Shown: piece after piece, positions 35,447 to 43,215 of the stretch
Layout of the letters: each line of letters starts with the position of its first letter
Numbering within the stretch: the first letter of the stretch is position 1
Origin: Bifidobacterium biavatii DSM 23969
GTDB taxonomy: Bacteria; Actinomycetota; Actinomycetes; Actinomycetales; Bifidobacteriaceae
Length of the DNA: 64,000 bases
Reading direction: 5' to 3'
Assembly: GCF_000741165.1 (NCBI RefSeq)
Contig: NZ_JGYN01000015.1
Coordinates: 1-64,000 of the forward strand
Program-made: the position numbers and the translations under genes
Notes under the pieces: model-generated
What the model was told of the DNA's origin: nothing
What the model saw: the letters and a program-made list of their open reading frames with translations, nothing else
Database searches by the model: none

Positions 35447-38170
35447 GTGCAGCAGGATCCGGACCTCATCGCAAGAACCGCGAACGAACTCGTAGGCGAC
35501 CTCAACCCGCAGCAGGCCGAAGCCGTCCAATACCGCGGCCCGGCCCTGCTCATCGGCGCGGGCGCCGGATCGGGCAAGACGCGCGTGCTCACGCGGCGCA
35601 TCGCCTACATCCTCAGCCAATTCGGCGCATGGCCCAGCCAGATCCTCGCCATCACGTTCACCAACAAGGCCGCCGCCGAAATGCGCGAACGCCTCGCCGC
35701 GCTCATTGGACCCGTCGCCGAACGCATGTGGGTGTCGACCTTCCATTCCGCCTGCGTGCGCATCCTGCGCCGTGACGGCAAGTCCATCGGACTCGACTCC
35801 GGTTTCTCGATCTACGACACGGCCGACTGCGAGCGGCTCGTCAAGCTCATCGCCGCCGACCTCAACATCGACGTCAAACGCTACACGCCGCGCGCCATCC
35901 TCTCGCGCATCTCCGACTACAAGAACAACCTCGAAAGCTGGCAGGACAAGCTGCGCGAGCAGGCGCCCGACTACCGGCCCGGCCAGCGCGGCTACCAAAT
36001 CGGCAACCCGGGCAACGCGGAGGCGCTGTACGCGGTCGTCTACGCCGAATACCAGCATCGCCTCGCCGCGGCGAACGCCGTCGACTTCGACGATTTGATC
36101 GGACGCACGGTCGAACTCTTGCGCCGCGATCCGGCCGTCGCAGACTACTACCGGCACAAGTTCCGCTACATTCTCGTCGACGAGTATCAGGACACCAACC
36201 ATGCGCAGTACGTGCTCATCCGCGAGCTTGCCGGCGTGGACGCGGCCAAGGGCATGCCGGCTCTGGCGAACATGCCGTACGCCGGACGCGAGGGACAGGC
36301 GTGGATCACCGTCGTCGGCGACTCCGACCAGTCGATCTACGCGTTCCGTGGCGCCGACATCCGCAACATCCAGGATTTCGAGCAGGACTTCCCCAACGCG
36401 AAGACCATCATGCTCGAACAGAACTACCGTTCCACGCAGACCATCCTCGACGCAGCGAACGCGGTCATCGCCCACAACGAGGGACGCAAACCGAAGAAAC
36501 TGTGGACCGCACTCGGCAAGGGCGAGCCGATCGTCGGCTACGCGGCCGACAACGCGCAGCAGGAAGCCGCGTGGATCGCCGGCGAAATCGCGCGCCTGCA
36601 CGGCGAGGAGAACATCGCCTACTCCGACATGGCGATCATGTACCGCGCCAATGCGCAGTCGCGCTCGCTCGAGGAGGCGCTCATCAACGCGGGCCTGCCG
36701 TACCAGCTCGTCGGCGGCACTCGCTTCTACGAACGGCGCGAAATCAAGGATGCGATCGCCTACCTGCAGGGCATCGTCAACCCGGCCGACGACGTGAACA
36801 TGCGGCGTATCCTCAACGTGCCCAAGCGCGGTCTCGGCGCACGGGCCGAGGCGATCGTCGCCGGATATGCCGAAACGAACACGATCCCGTTCTACGCGGC
36901 CATCGAACGGCTCGACTCGATCGAAGGCGTGCCCACGCGCACCGCCAACCAGTTGCGCGCCTTCCGCGACCTCATGGACGGGCTGCGCAAGTTCGCCGCC
37001 GACCCGGCCAACCGACCGAGCGACATCGTGGCGGAAGTGCTCTCCAAGTCTGGACTGCTCGACGAACTCAAAAAGTCCGAGGACCCGCAGGACGCCTCGC
37101 GTGTGGAGAACCTGTCGCAGCTGCAGTCCGTGGCCGCCGAATTCGAGCAGAACACGCCCGACGCGACGCTCGCCGGCTTCCTCGAAACCACGGCGCTCGT
37201 GGCGGATTCCGACCAGCTGCCGGGGGAGGGCGAGGACTCCGGCAAGGTGACGCTCATGACCCTGCACACCGCCAAGGGCCTCGAATATCCGGTCGTGTTT
37301 TTGACCGGCATGGAACAGGGCACGTTCCCGCATTCGCGCGCCATGGAGGACGCGAGCGAACTGTCCGAGGAACGCCGTCTCGCTTATGTGGGCATCACGC
37401 GCGCCAAGCGGCGGCTGTACGTGACGCGCGCGGCCGTGCGAGCCCAATGGGGACAGGCCAACGAGATGATGCCCAGCCAGTTCCTTGACGAGATTCCCGA
37501 CGGGCTGATCGACTGGAAGCGCCGCGAAGCCGGCGTCGAGCGCATGCGCGCGAACTGGTCGAACGGCGGGTTCGACGACGACGAGTTCGGCGGATGGGGA
37601 GACGACGACTTCGGCGGCACCGACATTCGGCGGTTCGACGTACGGTTCGGAGTCGCGCGGGGGATCGGCATACGGTTCCGCGTACGGATCGTATGGTTCG
37701 ACGTACGGCGGCTCGTCATACGGCTCCTCCTACGGTTCGTCCGAATCGTCCTCCGGTTCGTCGTACGGGTCGGGCGCGCGTCGGTTCGGTGCAGGCGCCG
37801 GCTCGCGCTCGCGTGGAGGTTCCGGGACCGGCTCCCGGTCCGGTTCGGCCGGTCGCTCCGGATACGGCTCGTCATACGGCAGTTCGTCGTACGGGTCGAG
37901 CTCGTCGTCGCGCAGCGGACGCGTCACCACGCGCCGTGTCGCGCCGAAAACACCGGCTCGTCGTCCGCCGCAGGCACGGGCGCGCCGCGCGACAACGGTC
38001 TGAACATCGCCGACTTCCACGTCGGCGACCGCATTACGCACGACATGTACGGCCTCGGAACCATCGTCGACACGCTCGACAAGGGTGCCAAGTCGGTCAT
38101 CACCGTCGACTTCGGGTCGGCGGGCACCAAGCGGCTCATGCTTAGCCGTGCTCCGATCGAAAAGCTCTAG
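35447..38170 (+). CDS. pcrA: ATP-dependent DNA helicase PcrA/UvrD, linker out of frame
   Basis: A 907-residue superfamily 1 helicase for repair and replication-fork processing. Motif I is GAGAGSGKTR (37-46), followed by FTNKAAAEMRERL, motif II VDEYQDTN, motif III GDSDQSIYAFRGAD, motif IV EQNYRST, and VTLMTLHTAKGLEYPVVFL plus YVGITRAKRRLYV at motifs V-VI. The conserved C-terminal domain ends with FHVGDRITHDMYGLGTIVD. Between about 37611 and 37960 this frame gives an odd Arg/Val-rich segment. The +1 frame instead encodes a Gly/Ser/Tyr linker (TYGSESRGGSAYGSAYGSYG and so on), so two compensating frame changes seem to flank the linker. It starts at GTG with AAGGGGAG upstream. Confidence 0.93.
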   Translation: MQQDPDLIARTANELVGDLNPQQAEAVQYRGPALLIGAGAGSGKTRVLTRRIAYILSQFGAWPSQILAITFTNKAAAEMRERLAALIGPVAERMWVSTFHSACVRILRRDGKSIGLDSGFSIYDTADCERLVKLIAADLNIDVKRYTPRAILSRISDYKNNLESWQDKLREQAPDYRPGQRGYQIGNPGNAEALYAVVYAEYQHRLAAANAVDFDDLIGRTVELLRRDPAVADYYRHKFRYILVDEYQDTNHAQYVLIRELAGVDAAKGMPALANMPYAGREGQAWITVVGDSDQSIYAFRGADIRNIQDFEQDFPNAKTIMLEQNYRSTQTILDAANAVIAHNEGRKPKKLWTALGKGEPIVGYAADNAQQEAAWIAGEIARLHGEENIAYSDMAIMYRANAQSRSLEEALINAGLPYQLVGGTRFYERREIKDAIAYLQGIVNPADDVNMRRILNVPKRGLGARAEAIVAGYAETNTIPFYAAIERLDSIEGVPTRTANQLRAFRDLMDGLRKFAADPANRPSDIVAEVLSKSGLLDELKKSEDPQDASRVENLSQLQSVAAEFEQNTPDATLAGFLETTALVADSDQLPGEGEDSGKVTLMTLHTAKGLEYPVVFLTGMEQGTFPHSRAMEDASELSEERRLAYVGITRAKRRLYVTRAAVRAQWGQANEMMPSQFLDEIPDGLIDWKRREAGVERMRANWSNGGFDDDEFGGWGDDDFGGTDIRRFDVRFGVARGIGIRFRVRIVWFDVRRLVIRLLLRFVRIVLRFVVRVGRASVRCRRRLALAWRFRDRLPVRFGRSLRIRLVIRQFVVRVELVVAQRTRHHAPCRAENTGSSSAAGTGAPRDNGLNIADFHVGDRITHDMYGLGTIVDTLDKGAKSVITVDFGSAGTKRLMLSRAPIEKL

Positions 38171-38298
38171 CGAGCTTTTCTCCGGAGCCTTCGCGGGAGA
38201 GGTAGCAGAAAAGCGGGGAAAGTCAAGTCTTGTTTTTCGGGTTTGCCACTGGCATAATCTGCACAGTTCACGGGAAACCAAAGTCACGAGAGGAAGAC

Positions 38299-38706
38299 AT
38301 GACCCGCAAACTGTTCGCCACCCTGCCCGCCATCGTGCTCGGCGCGCTCATCGCCGTTGCCCCGCAGACCTTTGCCTATGTGTGCAAGGTCGAAGACGGC
38401 ATGAAGATGGCCTGCCACTACACCGCGCAGGCCGCGCTCGGCATTGGCGTCGTCATCGCGCTGCTTGGCGTGATCGGCCTGTTCGTCGAGCCGAAGGTCC
38501 GTGCCGGCCTCAACATCGCCGTCGTGCTGAACGCTCTGCTTGTCATCGCCGTGCCGACTGTGCTCATCGGCGTGTGCAAGGGCGCGATGATGCATTGCCA
38601 CATGGTCACCCTGCCGACGCTCATCGTGCTCGGCGTGCTTGCCGTCATCTTCGCGGCGATCGCCGTGCGGATGGACCTGACCGGCGCGAAGACCGCAGGA
38701 CGCTGA
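38299..38706 (+). CDS. DUF4418 family membrane protein
   Basis: A 135-residue protein with four hydrophobic segments (about 8-26, 43-63, 70-92, 103-123). A Cys/Met/His-rich motif follows the first and third segments: CKVEDGMKMACHYT (29-42) and CKGAMMHCHMVT (93-104). The repetition suggests a duplicated two-helix unit that may bind a metal on the outer face. It matches the DUF4418 family. GAGAGGAAG precedes the ATG at 38299. An FtsX-type permease gene starts 11 bases after its stop and an ATPase gene follows, so the three probably form one transporter. The substrate is unknown. Confidence 0.85.
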   Translation: MTRKLFATLPAIVLGALIAVAPQTFAYVCKVEDGMKMACHYTAQAALGIGVVIALLGVIGLFVEPKVRAGLNIAVVLNALLVIAVPTVLIGVCKGAMMHCHMVTLPTLIVLGVLAVIFAAIAVRMDLTGAKTAGR

Positions 38707-38717
38707 GGATTGCGGCC

Positions 38718-39935
38718 ATGCCCCACATCACCCTCGGCAGCCTGCCGTTCGAAAATCTGAAACGCAAGCCGTTCCGCACGGCCGCGCTCGTCATCGTCGT
38801 CACCATGCTCACCGTCGCGTTCTACGGCGGCGCATTGCTTGCCACGAACCTCAAGGCCGGACTCAACAGCATGCAGGAGCGCATGGGCGCCGACCTCATG
38901 GTCGTGCCGCAGAACACCGGCACCAAAGCGGAGGCGCTGCTCACCAGCGGCAGCTCGAGCACGTTCTACTTCACCAACGACATCGAACAGGCCGTCGCCA
39001 AGGCGGACGGTGTGAGCCAGGTCACCGCGCAGACGTACATTTCCTCGCTCGCCGCTGCCTGCTGCGACGAAAAGGTGCAGATCATCGGCTTCGATCCGGC
39101 CACCGACTTCGTGATCGAACCATGGATCACTTCGCAGTACGAGCGCACGCTCAAGGATGGCGAAGTCGTCGCCGGCGCGAACATCAACGTGTCAGCCAAC
39201 GGTACGATCAAGCTGTACAACCACGAATTCCCCGTCGCCGCACAGCTCGCCTCCACCGGCACGAGCCTCGACAATTCGGTGTTCGTCAACGAATCCACCA
39301 TCCCCGCGGTCGTCTCCTACTCTGCGAAAACCGGCCATGCGGCAATCCCGGCCGAATACGCCGACAAGGCCATCTCCGCGGTGCTGGTCAAGACCGGCGA
39401 CGCGGACACGAAAACCGTCGCCGCGAACATCGCCGACACGGTTAAGGCCGACGGCGTCACCGGACTCGGCTACGTCTACCCGGGTGGCGTGACGGCCTCC
39501 ACCAAGGCCAGCCTCGACGCGATCATCGGCTACGCTGGCCTGTTCCTCGCCGTGTTCTGGATCATGGGTCTGATCGTCCTGCTCGCCGTGTTCGCCTCGT
39601 CGATGAACGAACGCAAGCGCGAATTCGCCGCCTACCGCATCATGGGCGCGACGCGCGGCATGCTGGTCGGCGTCATCGTGCGCGAGTCGGCGACGGTCGG
39701 CCTGATCGGCGGGTTGATCGGCATCGGCTCCGCGTCGCTCGCGATCCTACCGTTCAACACGCTGATCGGCGCGCGCCTGCAACTGCCGTACCTGCAGTCC
39801 GGCGCGTTCACCGTGCTCGCGCTGATCGCCGCCGGACTTGCGTTCGCCGTGGCCACCGGCCTGATCGCATCGGTCGCGGCGGCCGTACGACTGTCTGCAC
39901 CGGAAACGTACCTGACGCTGCGCGAGGGGGAGTGA
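38718..39935 (+). CDS. FtsX/MacB-type ABC transporter permease
   Basis: A 405-residue permease. One membrane helix (about 20-42) after LKRKPFRTAALVIVV is followed by a ~250-residue outer domain, then three helices (about 273-400), the FtsX layout. The outer domain begins MGADLMVVPQNTG and holds a Cys-Cys pair in LAAACCDEKVQIIGFDPATD (115-116). A cytoplasmic coupling motif ERKREFAAYRIMGATRGML lies between the last helices. GAGGA overlaps the DUF4418 stop. The ATPase gene begins three bases after its stop. It is more likely a mechanotransmission or small-ligand system than a lipoprotein exporter, since bifidobacteria lack an outer membrane. Confidence 0.88.
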   Translation: MPHITLGSLPFENLKRKPFRTAALVIVVTMLTVAFYGGALLATNLKAGLNSMQERMGADLMVVPQNTGTKAEALLTSGSSSTFYFTNDIEQAVAKADGVSQVTAQTYISSLAAACCDEKVQIIGFDPATDFVIEPWITSQYERTLKDGEVVAGANINVSANGTIKLYNHEFPVAAQLASTGTSLDNSVFVNESTIPAVVSYSAKTGHAAIPAEYADKAISAVLVKTGDADTKTVAANIADTVKADGVTGLGYVYPGGVTASTKASLDAIIGYAGLFLAVFWIMGLIVLLAVFASSMNERKREFAAYRIMGATRGMLVGVIVRESATVGLIGGLIGIGSASLAILPFNTLIGARLQLPYLQSGAFTVLALIAAGLAFAVATGLIASVAAAVRLSAPETYLTLREGE

Positions 39936-39937
39936 CG

Positions 39938-40711
39938 ATGCCCGTGCTCGACATCCGCTCGCTGACCCGCGAATTCACGCGCCGCGGCAAGCCGTTCGCC
40001 GCCGTCGACCACGTCGACCTGAGCATCGACGCCGGCGAGTTCGTCGCGATCGTCGGCAGGTCCGGCAACGGCAAGACCACGCTGCTCAACCTGATCACCG
40101 GACTGCTCCGGCCCACATCCGGCACGGTGACGGTCGACGGGCTCGACGTCGCCTCGCTCGACGACCGCACGGCGTCCGCGATGCGCAACCGCACGATCGG
40201 ATTCGTCACCCAGTCGGCCACGCTGCTGGGCAACCTGACCGTGCTCGACAACGTGATTCTGCCGGCTGTCATGACAAACGACGGTCATGGTACGGCCGCG
40301 CGAAACGGCGACGCCGCGACGGCTCCGGCCAAGACCGCCGACCCGGACATGCCGGACGTGATCGCACCCGGTCATGACGATGACGGCGACGATCCGCTTG
40401 CCCACCGAGCCCACGCGTTGCTTGCGTCGCTGCAGGTCGACGACCTGGCTGGATGCTATCCGAAGGAACTGTCCGGCGGCGAAATGCGACGCGTGTCGAT
40501 CGCCCGGGCGCTGATAAACCGGCCGAAGCTGCTCATCGCCGACGAACCGACCGGCGATCTCGACGCGGACAGCACGGCCGTCGTCATGCGGCTGCTGCGC
40601 CGGACCGCCGACGACGGCACGGCGGTGCTTATGGTCACGCACGATCCGGACGCGCTCGCGTACGTCGACCGCACGCTGCGCATGGATCGGGGACAGTTAG
40701 CTGCAGCGTGA
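39938..40711 (+). CDS. ABC transporter ATP-binding protein (MacB/LolD type)
   Basis: A 257-residue ATPase for the preceding permease. Walker A GRSGNGKTT (40-48), Q-loop VTQSAT (Gln92), signature LSGGEMRR (178-185), Walker B LLIADEPTGD (198-207) and H-loop VTHDPD are intact. An insertion at about residues 114-153, rich in Ala/Asp/Gly and containing DMPDVIAPGHDDDGDD, separates the Q-loop from the helical domain and is absent from ordinary LolD-like proteins. The ATG at 39938 has GAGGGGGAG seven bases upstream; a GTG at 39932 also reads in frame. Confidence 0.9.
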   Translation: MPVLDIRSLTREFTRRGKPFAAVDHVDLSIDAGEFVAIVGRSGNGKTTLLNLITGLLRPTSGTVTVDGLDVASLDDRTASAMRNRTIGFVTQSATLLGNLTVLDNVILPAVMTNDGHGTAARNGDAATAPAKTADPDMPDVIAPGHDDDGDDPLAHRAHALLASLQVDDLAGCYPKELSGGEMRRVSIARALINRPKLLIADEPTGDLDADSTAVVMRLLRRTADDGTAVLMVTHDPDALAYVDRTLRMDRGQLAAA

Positions 40712-40761
40712 CCTCCACCGTGCGTGAACCGCACGAACACGCGCTGTCCGCACCCCATGTG

Positions 40762-40767
40762 TATAGT
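40762..40767 (+). promoter_or_regulatory. putative -10 box of rpsD
   Basis: TATAGT in the 251-base gap upstream of rpsD looks like a vegetative -10 hexamer. If correct, the transcript would have a leader of about 190 bases, which could serve S4 autoregulation. No convincing -35 is seen, and the leader fold was not computed. Confidence 0.4.
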
Positions 40768-40962
40768 TGACGATTGGTGTGCGCCGCGAGGCTGCACCGT
40801 CTGGAGCCTTGGCCCATCAGCGGGTCGGCGACCGGGAATCGCATGGTTCCCCGCCGTTCGCGCTCGTCGCGGAAAGCGCTGGAGAGGCTGGCTCAGCGCG
40901 TCGATCGCAAGGTCGTCGCGTTTCCGTTCAGACAACGACAGAACAACAAAAGGAATAAACCA

Positions 40963-41589
40963 ATGACGAACGTTCAGCGTTCCCGCCGTCAGGTGCGCCT
41001 TTCCCGCGCCCTCGGCATTGCACTGACCCCGAAGGCTCAGCGCATCTTCGAAAAGCGTCCGTACGCTCCGGGCGAGCACGGCCGCACCCGTCGCCGTACC
41101 GAGTCCGATTACGCGGTCCGTCTGCGCGAGAAGCAGCGTCTGCGCGCCCAGTACGGCGTGTCTGAGAAGCAGCTCCGCCGCGCCTACGAGGAGGCCACCC
41201 GCACCGCCGGCCAGACCGGCAACGCCATGCTGACCGACCTCGAGACCCGTCTGGACAACCTGGTCCTGCGTGCTGGCATTGCCCGCACCACCGCCCAGGC
41301 CCGTCAGTTCGTGGTGCACCGTCACATCCTCGTCGACGGCAACATCGTGGACCGCCCGTCCTACCGCGTCAAGCCGGGCCAGACCATCCAGGTGAAGGCC
41401 AAGAGCCAGACCATGGTTCCGTTCCAGATCGCCGCCGAAGGCGTGCACCGTGACGTGCTGCCGGCGGTTCCGGGCTACCTCGACGTGAACCTCGCCTCCC
41501 TGAAGGCGACCCTCACCCGCAAGCCGGAGGTCGAAGAGATCCCGGTGCAGGTCAACATCCAGTACGTCGTCGAGTTCTACGCTCGCTGA
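40963..41589 (+). CDS. rpsD: 30S ribosomal protein S4
   Basis: A 208-residue primary 16S rRNA-binding protein of the small subunit. It begins NVQRSRRQVRLSRALGIALT, as in actinobacterial S4 with no N-terminal zinc cysteines. The S4 RNA-binding domain (about 95-160) contains LDNLVLRAGIARTTAQARQF and GNIVDRPSYRVKPGQ. It ends with VQVNIQYVVEFYAR. Codons are strongly biased to preferred ones. AAAAGGA precedes the ATG at 40963. It is monocistronic here, followed by a hairpin at 41643. Confidence 0.98.
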   Translation: MTNVQRSRRQVRLSRALGIALTPKAQRIFEKRPYAPGEHGRTRRRTESDYAVRLREKQRLRAQYGVSEKQLRRAYEEATRTAGQTGNAMLTDLETRLDNLVLRAGIARTTAQARQFVVHRHILVDGNIVDRPSYRVKPGQTIQVKAKSQTMVPFQIAAEGVHRDVLPAVPGYLDVNLASLKATLTRKPEVEEIPVQVNIQYVVEFYAR

Positions 41590-41642
41590 TCTGGATTCTC
41601 TACCAACTGTAAGAATTTACAGCTTAAGGACATACATACGCG

Positions 41643-41676
41643 CGAACGCCCCGTGGCCCAAGGCCCGGGGCGTTCG
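41643..41676 (+). terminator. rpsD terminator hairpin
   Basis: An 11-bp stem CGAACGCCCCG with its complement around a 12-base loop, starting 53 bases after the rpsD stop. The tail is TGTATTCC rather than a clean T-run, and the next ATG lies only 24 bases beyond. Confidence 0.65.
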
Positions 41677-41700
41677 TGTATTCCGGCTATATTGAAAACC

Positions 41701-42375
41701 ATGATTCTGCATCTGCATCTGGTCCGCCATGGGCAGACCACGTTCAACCGATACAACCGACTGCAGGGCTGGTGCAATTCGCCGCTGACCGAATCAGGCC
41801 TCGCCGACGCCGACAAGGCCGGGCGCAAGCTCGCCGGATACGATTTCGCCGCCGCCTACTGCTCGGACACCACGCGTGCCGAGATCACCGCCGCACGCAT
41901 CCTCGACATCAACGAGGCCGCTGGACATGCCCGCCCGCGACTGGTCGCCGACATGCACTTCCGCGAACAGTGCTACGGCTACTTCGAAGGCCAGGACATG
42001 TCACTCGCATGGACGGCCGCCGGCGGCCCCCACGGCGCGAAGAACTACAACGACATCGTCTCCAAATTCGGCCTCGCCGCCACGCGCGACTTCCTCAAGG
42101 AAGCCGACCCGTTCCACGATGCGGAATCCGACGAGGAATACTGGACCCGAGTGGAAGGCGCGTTCGCGCTGATCGCCGCCAATCCCGAGCTCAAGGACGG
42201 CGACGACGTGCTGCAGATCTCGCACGGCAACACGCTGCTCAGCCTTGCCCACCGCTTCGGCGGCGACGGGCTTGACCTGAGCGAACGGCCGGCCAACGGA
42301 TCGGTCACCGACATCGACTTCGACACCGACAAGCCGTTCGCCGAAGCGCTCACGATCACGCGATACAACCAGTGA
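41701..42375 (+). CDS. histidine phosphatase (phosphoglycerate mutase-like) family protein
   Basis: A 224-residue cytoplasmic phosphatase of the branch-1 histidine phosphatase family. The phospho-His motif LVRHGQTTFN places RHG at residues 9-11; the second catalytic His lies in LQISHGNTLL, and FREQCYGYFEGQ carries the conserved Glu. The length and the FEGQDM segment suggest a broad-specificity phosphatase rather than a glycolytic mutase. The start ATG is 24 bases downstream of the rpsD terminator hairpin with no strong ribosome binding site. The substrate is unknown. Confidence 0.88.
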   Translation: MILHLHLVRHGQTTFNRYNRLQGWCNSPLTESGLADADKAGRKLAGYDFAAAYCSDTTRAEITAARILDINEAAGHARPRLVADMHFREQCYGYFEGQDMSLAWTAAGGPHGAKNYNDIVSKFGLAATRDFLKEADPFHDAESDEEYWTRVEGAFALIAANPELKDGDDVLQISHGNTLLSLAHRFGGDGLDLSERPANGSVTDIDFDTDKPFAEALTITRYNQ

Positions 42376-42471
42376 ACGTTTGCTGCGCGGTTGCGCGCGT
42401 CGCGTCCGTTGGCTAGTGTTGTGCGGGTATTGTGTGCACGGGTAACGCCGTGATGCAGGAAAGAGGTTCTG

Positions 42472-42867
42472 ATGGGTGTTGGAGAAATCGCCGGCCTGAT
42501 CGCCGCGATCGCGTTCGCCGTGCTCGCGGGGTTCATGATCTACCCGCTGATCCGCCTCGGCAAGCTGTTCGACCAGATCGCCGAAACGGTCAGGGAATCC
42601 GGCGAACACGCGATTCCGGCGCTCGACGAGGGCGTGACCACCGTCAAGCAGGTCAACAAGTCGCTCGAGGACGTCAATCGCATCTCCGCCGCAGCCTCCG
42701 CCACCGCCAACAACGTCGGCGCGCTCACGGATCTGTACGGTTCGTTCCTTGGCAAGCCCATCATCAAAATCGCCTCGGCCACGTACGCGCTCAAGTCAAC
42801 GGCCCAGTCCTTCCTTGCGAAGCAGGGCGTCGGCGGCGCGAACGGCAACGCGACCAAGGGGGAGTGA
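42472..42867 (+). CDS. DUF948 family membrane-anchored protein
   Basis: A 131-residue protein with one N-terminal membrane helix (about 3-28) followed by a helical, probably coiled-coil domain: RLGKLFDQIAETVRESGEHA, then TTVKQVNKSLEDVNRIS. This is the DUF948 pattern seen in general-stress-like proteins of Gram-positives. GAAAGAGG lies upstream of the ATG. Its stop overlaps the next start by one base (TGATG), and both precede alaS, a conserved order in actinobacteria. The function is not established. Confidence 0.85.
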   Translation: MGVGEIAGLIAAIAFAVLAGFMIYPLIRLGKLFDQIAETVRESGEHAIPALDEGVTTVKQVNKSLEDVNRISAAASATANNVGALTDLYGSFLGKPIIKIASATYALKSTAQSFLAKQGVGGANGNATKGE

Positions 42868-43106
42868 TGTTCAAACGAATCTTCTGGCTTGGCCTCGGCT
42901 TCGCGGCCGGCGTGATTGCCGTCTCCAAGGCGACCGCCTACGTGAAGGCCAACACGCCCGACGCCATGCGCCAGTTCGTGCTCGGCCCCGACCAGGATCA
43001 CGTGACCATGCGCACCCTCGAAGGGCTCGTCAACGAATTCAACGCGACGCGTCGAGCCCGCGAGGCTGAGCTCAACAGGACCTACGTCGAGCGCGCGGGC
43101 CGGTAG
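42867..43106 (+). CDS. small membrane-anchored protein upstream of alaS
   Basis: A 79-residue protein starting [20 protein letters not shown], a short hydrophobic N-terminal anchor, followed by a charged helical tail. It matches the small conserved protein usually found between DUF948 and alaS in actinobacteria. GGGGGAG lies just before the ATG at 42867, which overlaps the DUF948 stop, so the two are coupled. No catalytic motif was seen. Confidence 0.82.
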   Translation: MFKRIFWLGLGFAAGVIAVSKATAYVKANTPDAMRQFVLGPDQDHVTMRTLEGLVNEFNATRRAREAELNRTYVERAGR

Positions 43107-43215
43107 CCGCGCGGCCGACCGTCCACTTTCCGCAACAGCATCTATCGGACGGCAAACCACAACCATCCGGACGGCGCCTTCACGCCGCCCAAATACAAGG
43201 AGTCCAATCACACTT

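Noticed and set aside
38085-38717. Extended N-terminus of the FtsX-type permease from 38085
   Set aside because: The extension overlaps the DUF4418 gene in another frame. The start at 38718 has GAGGA upstream and gives the normal FtsX N-terminus.
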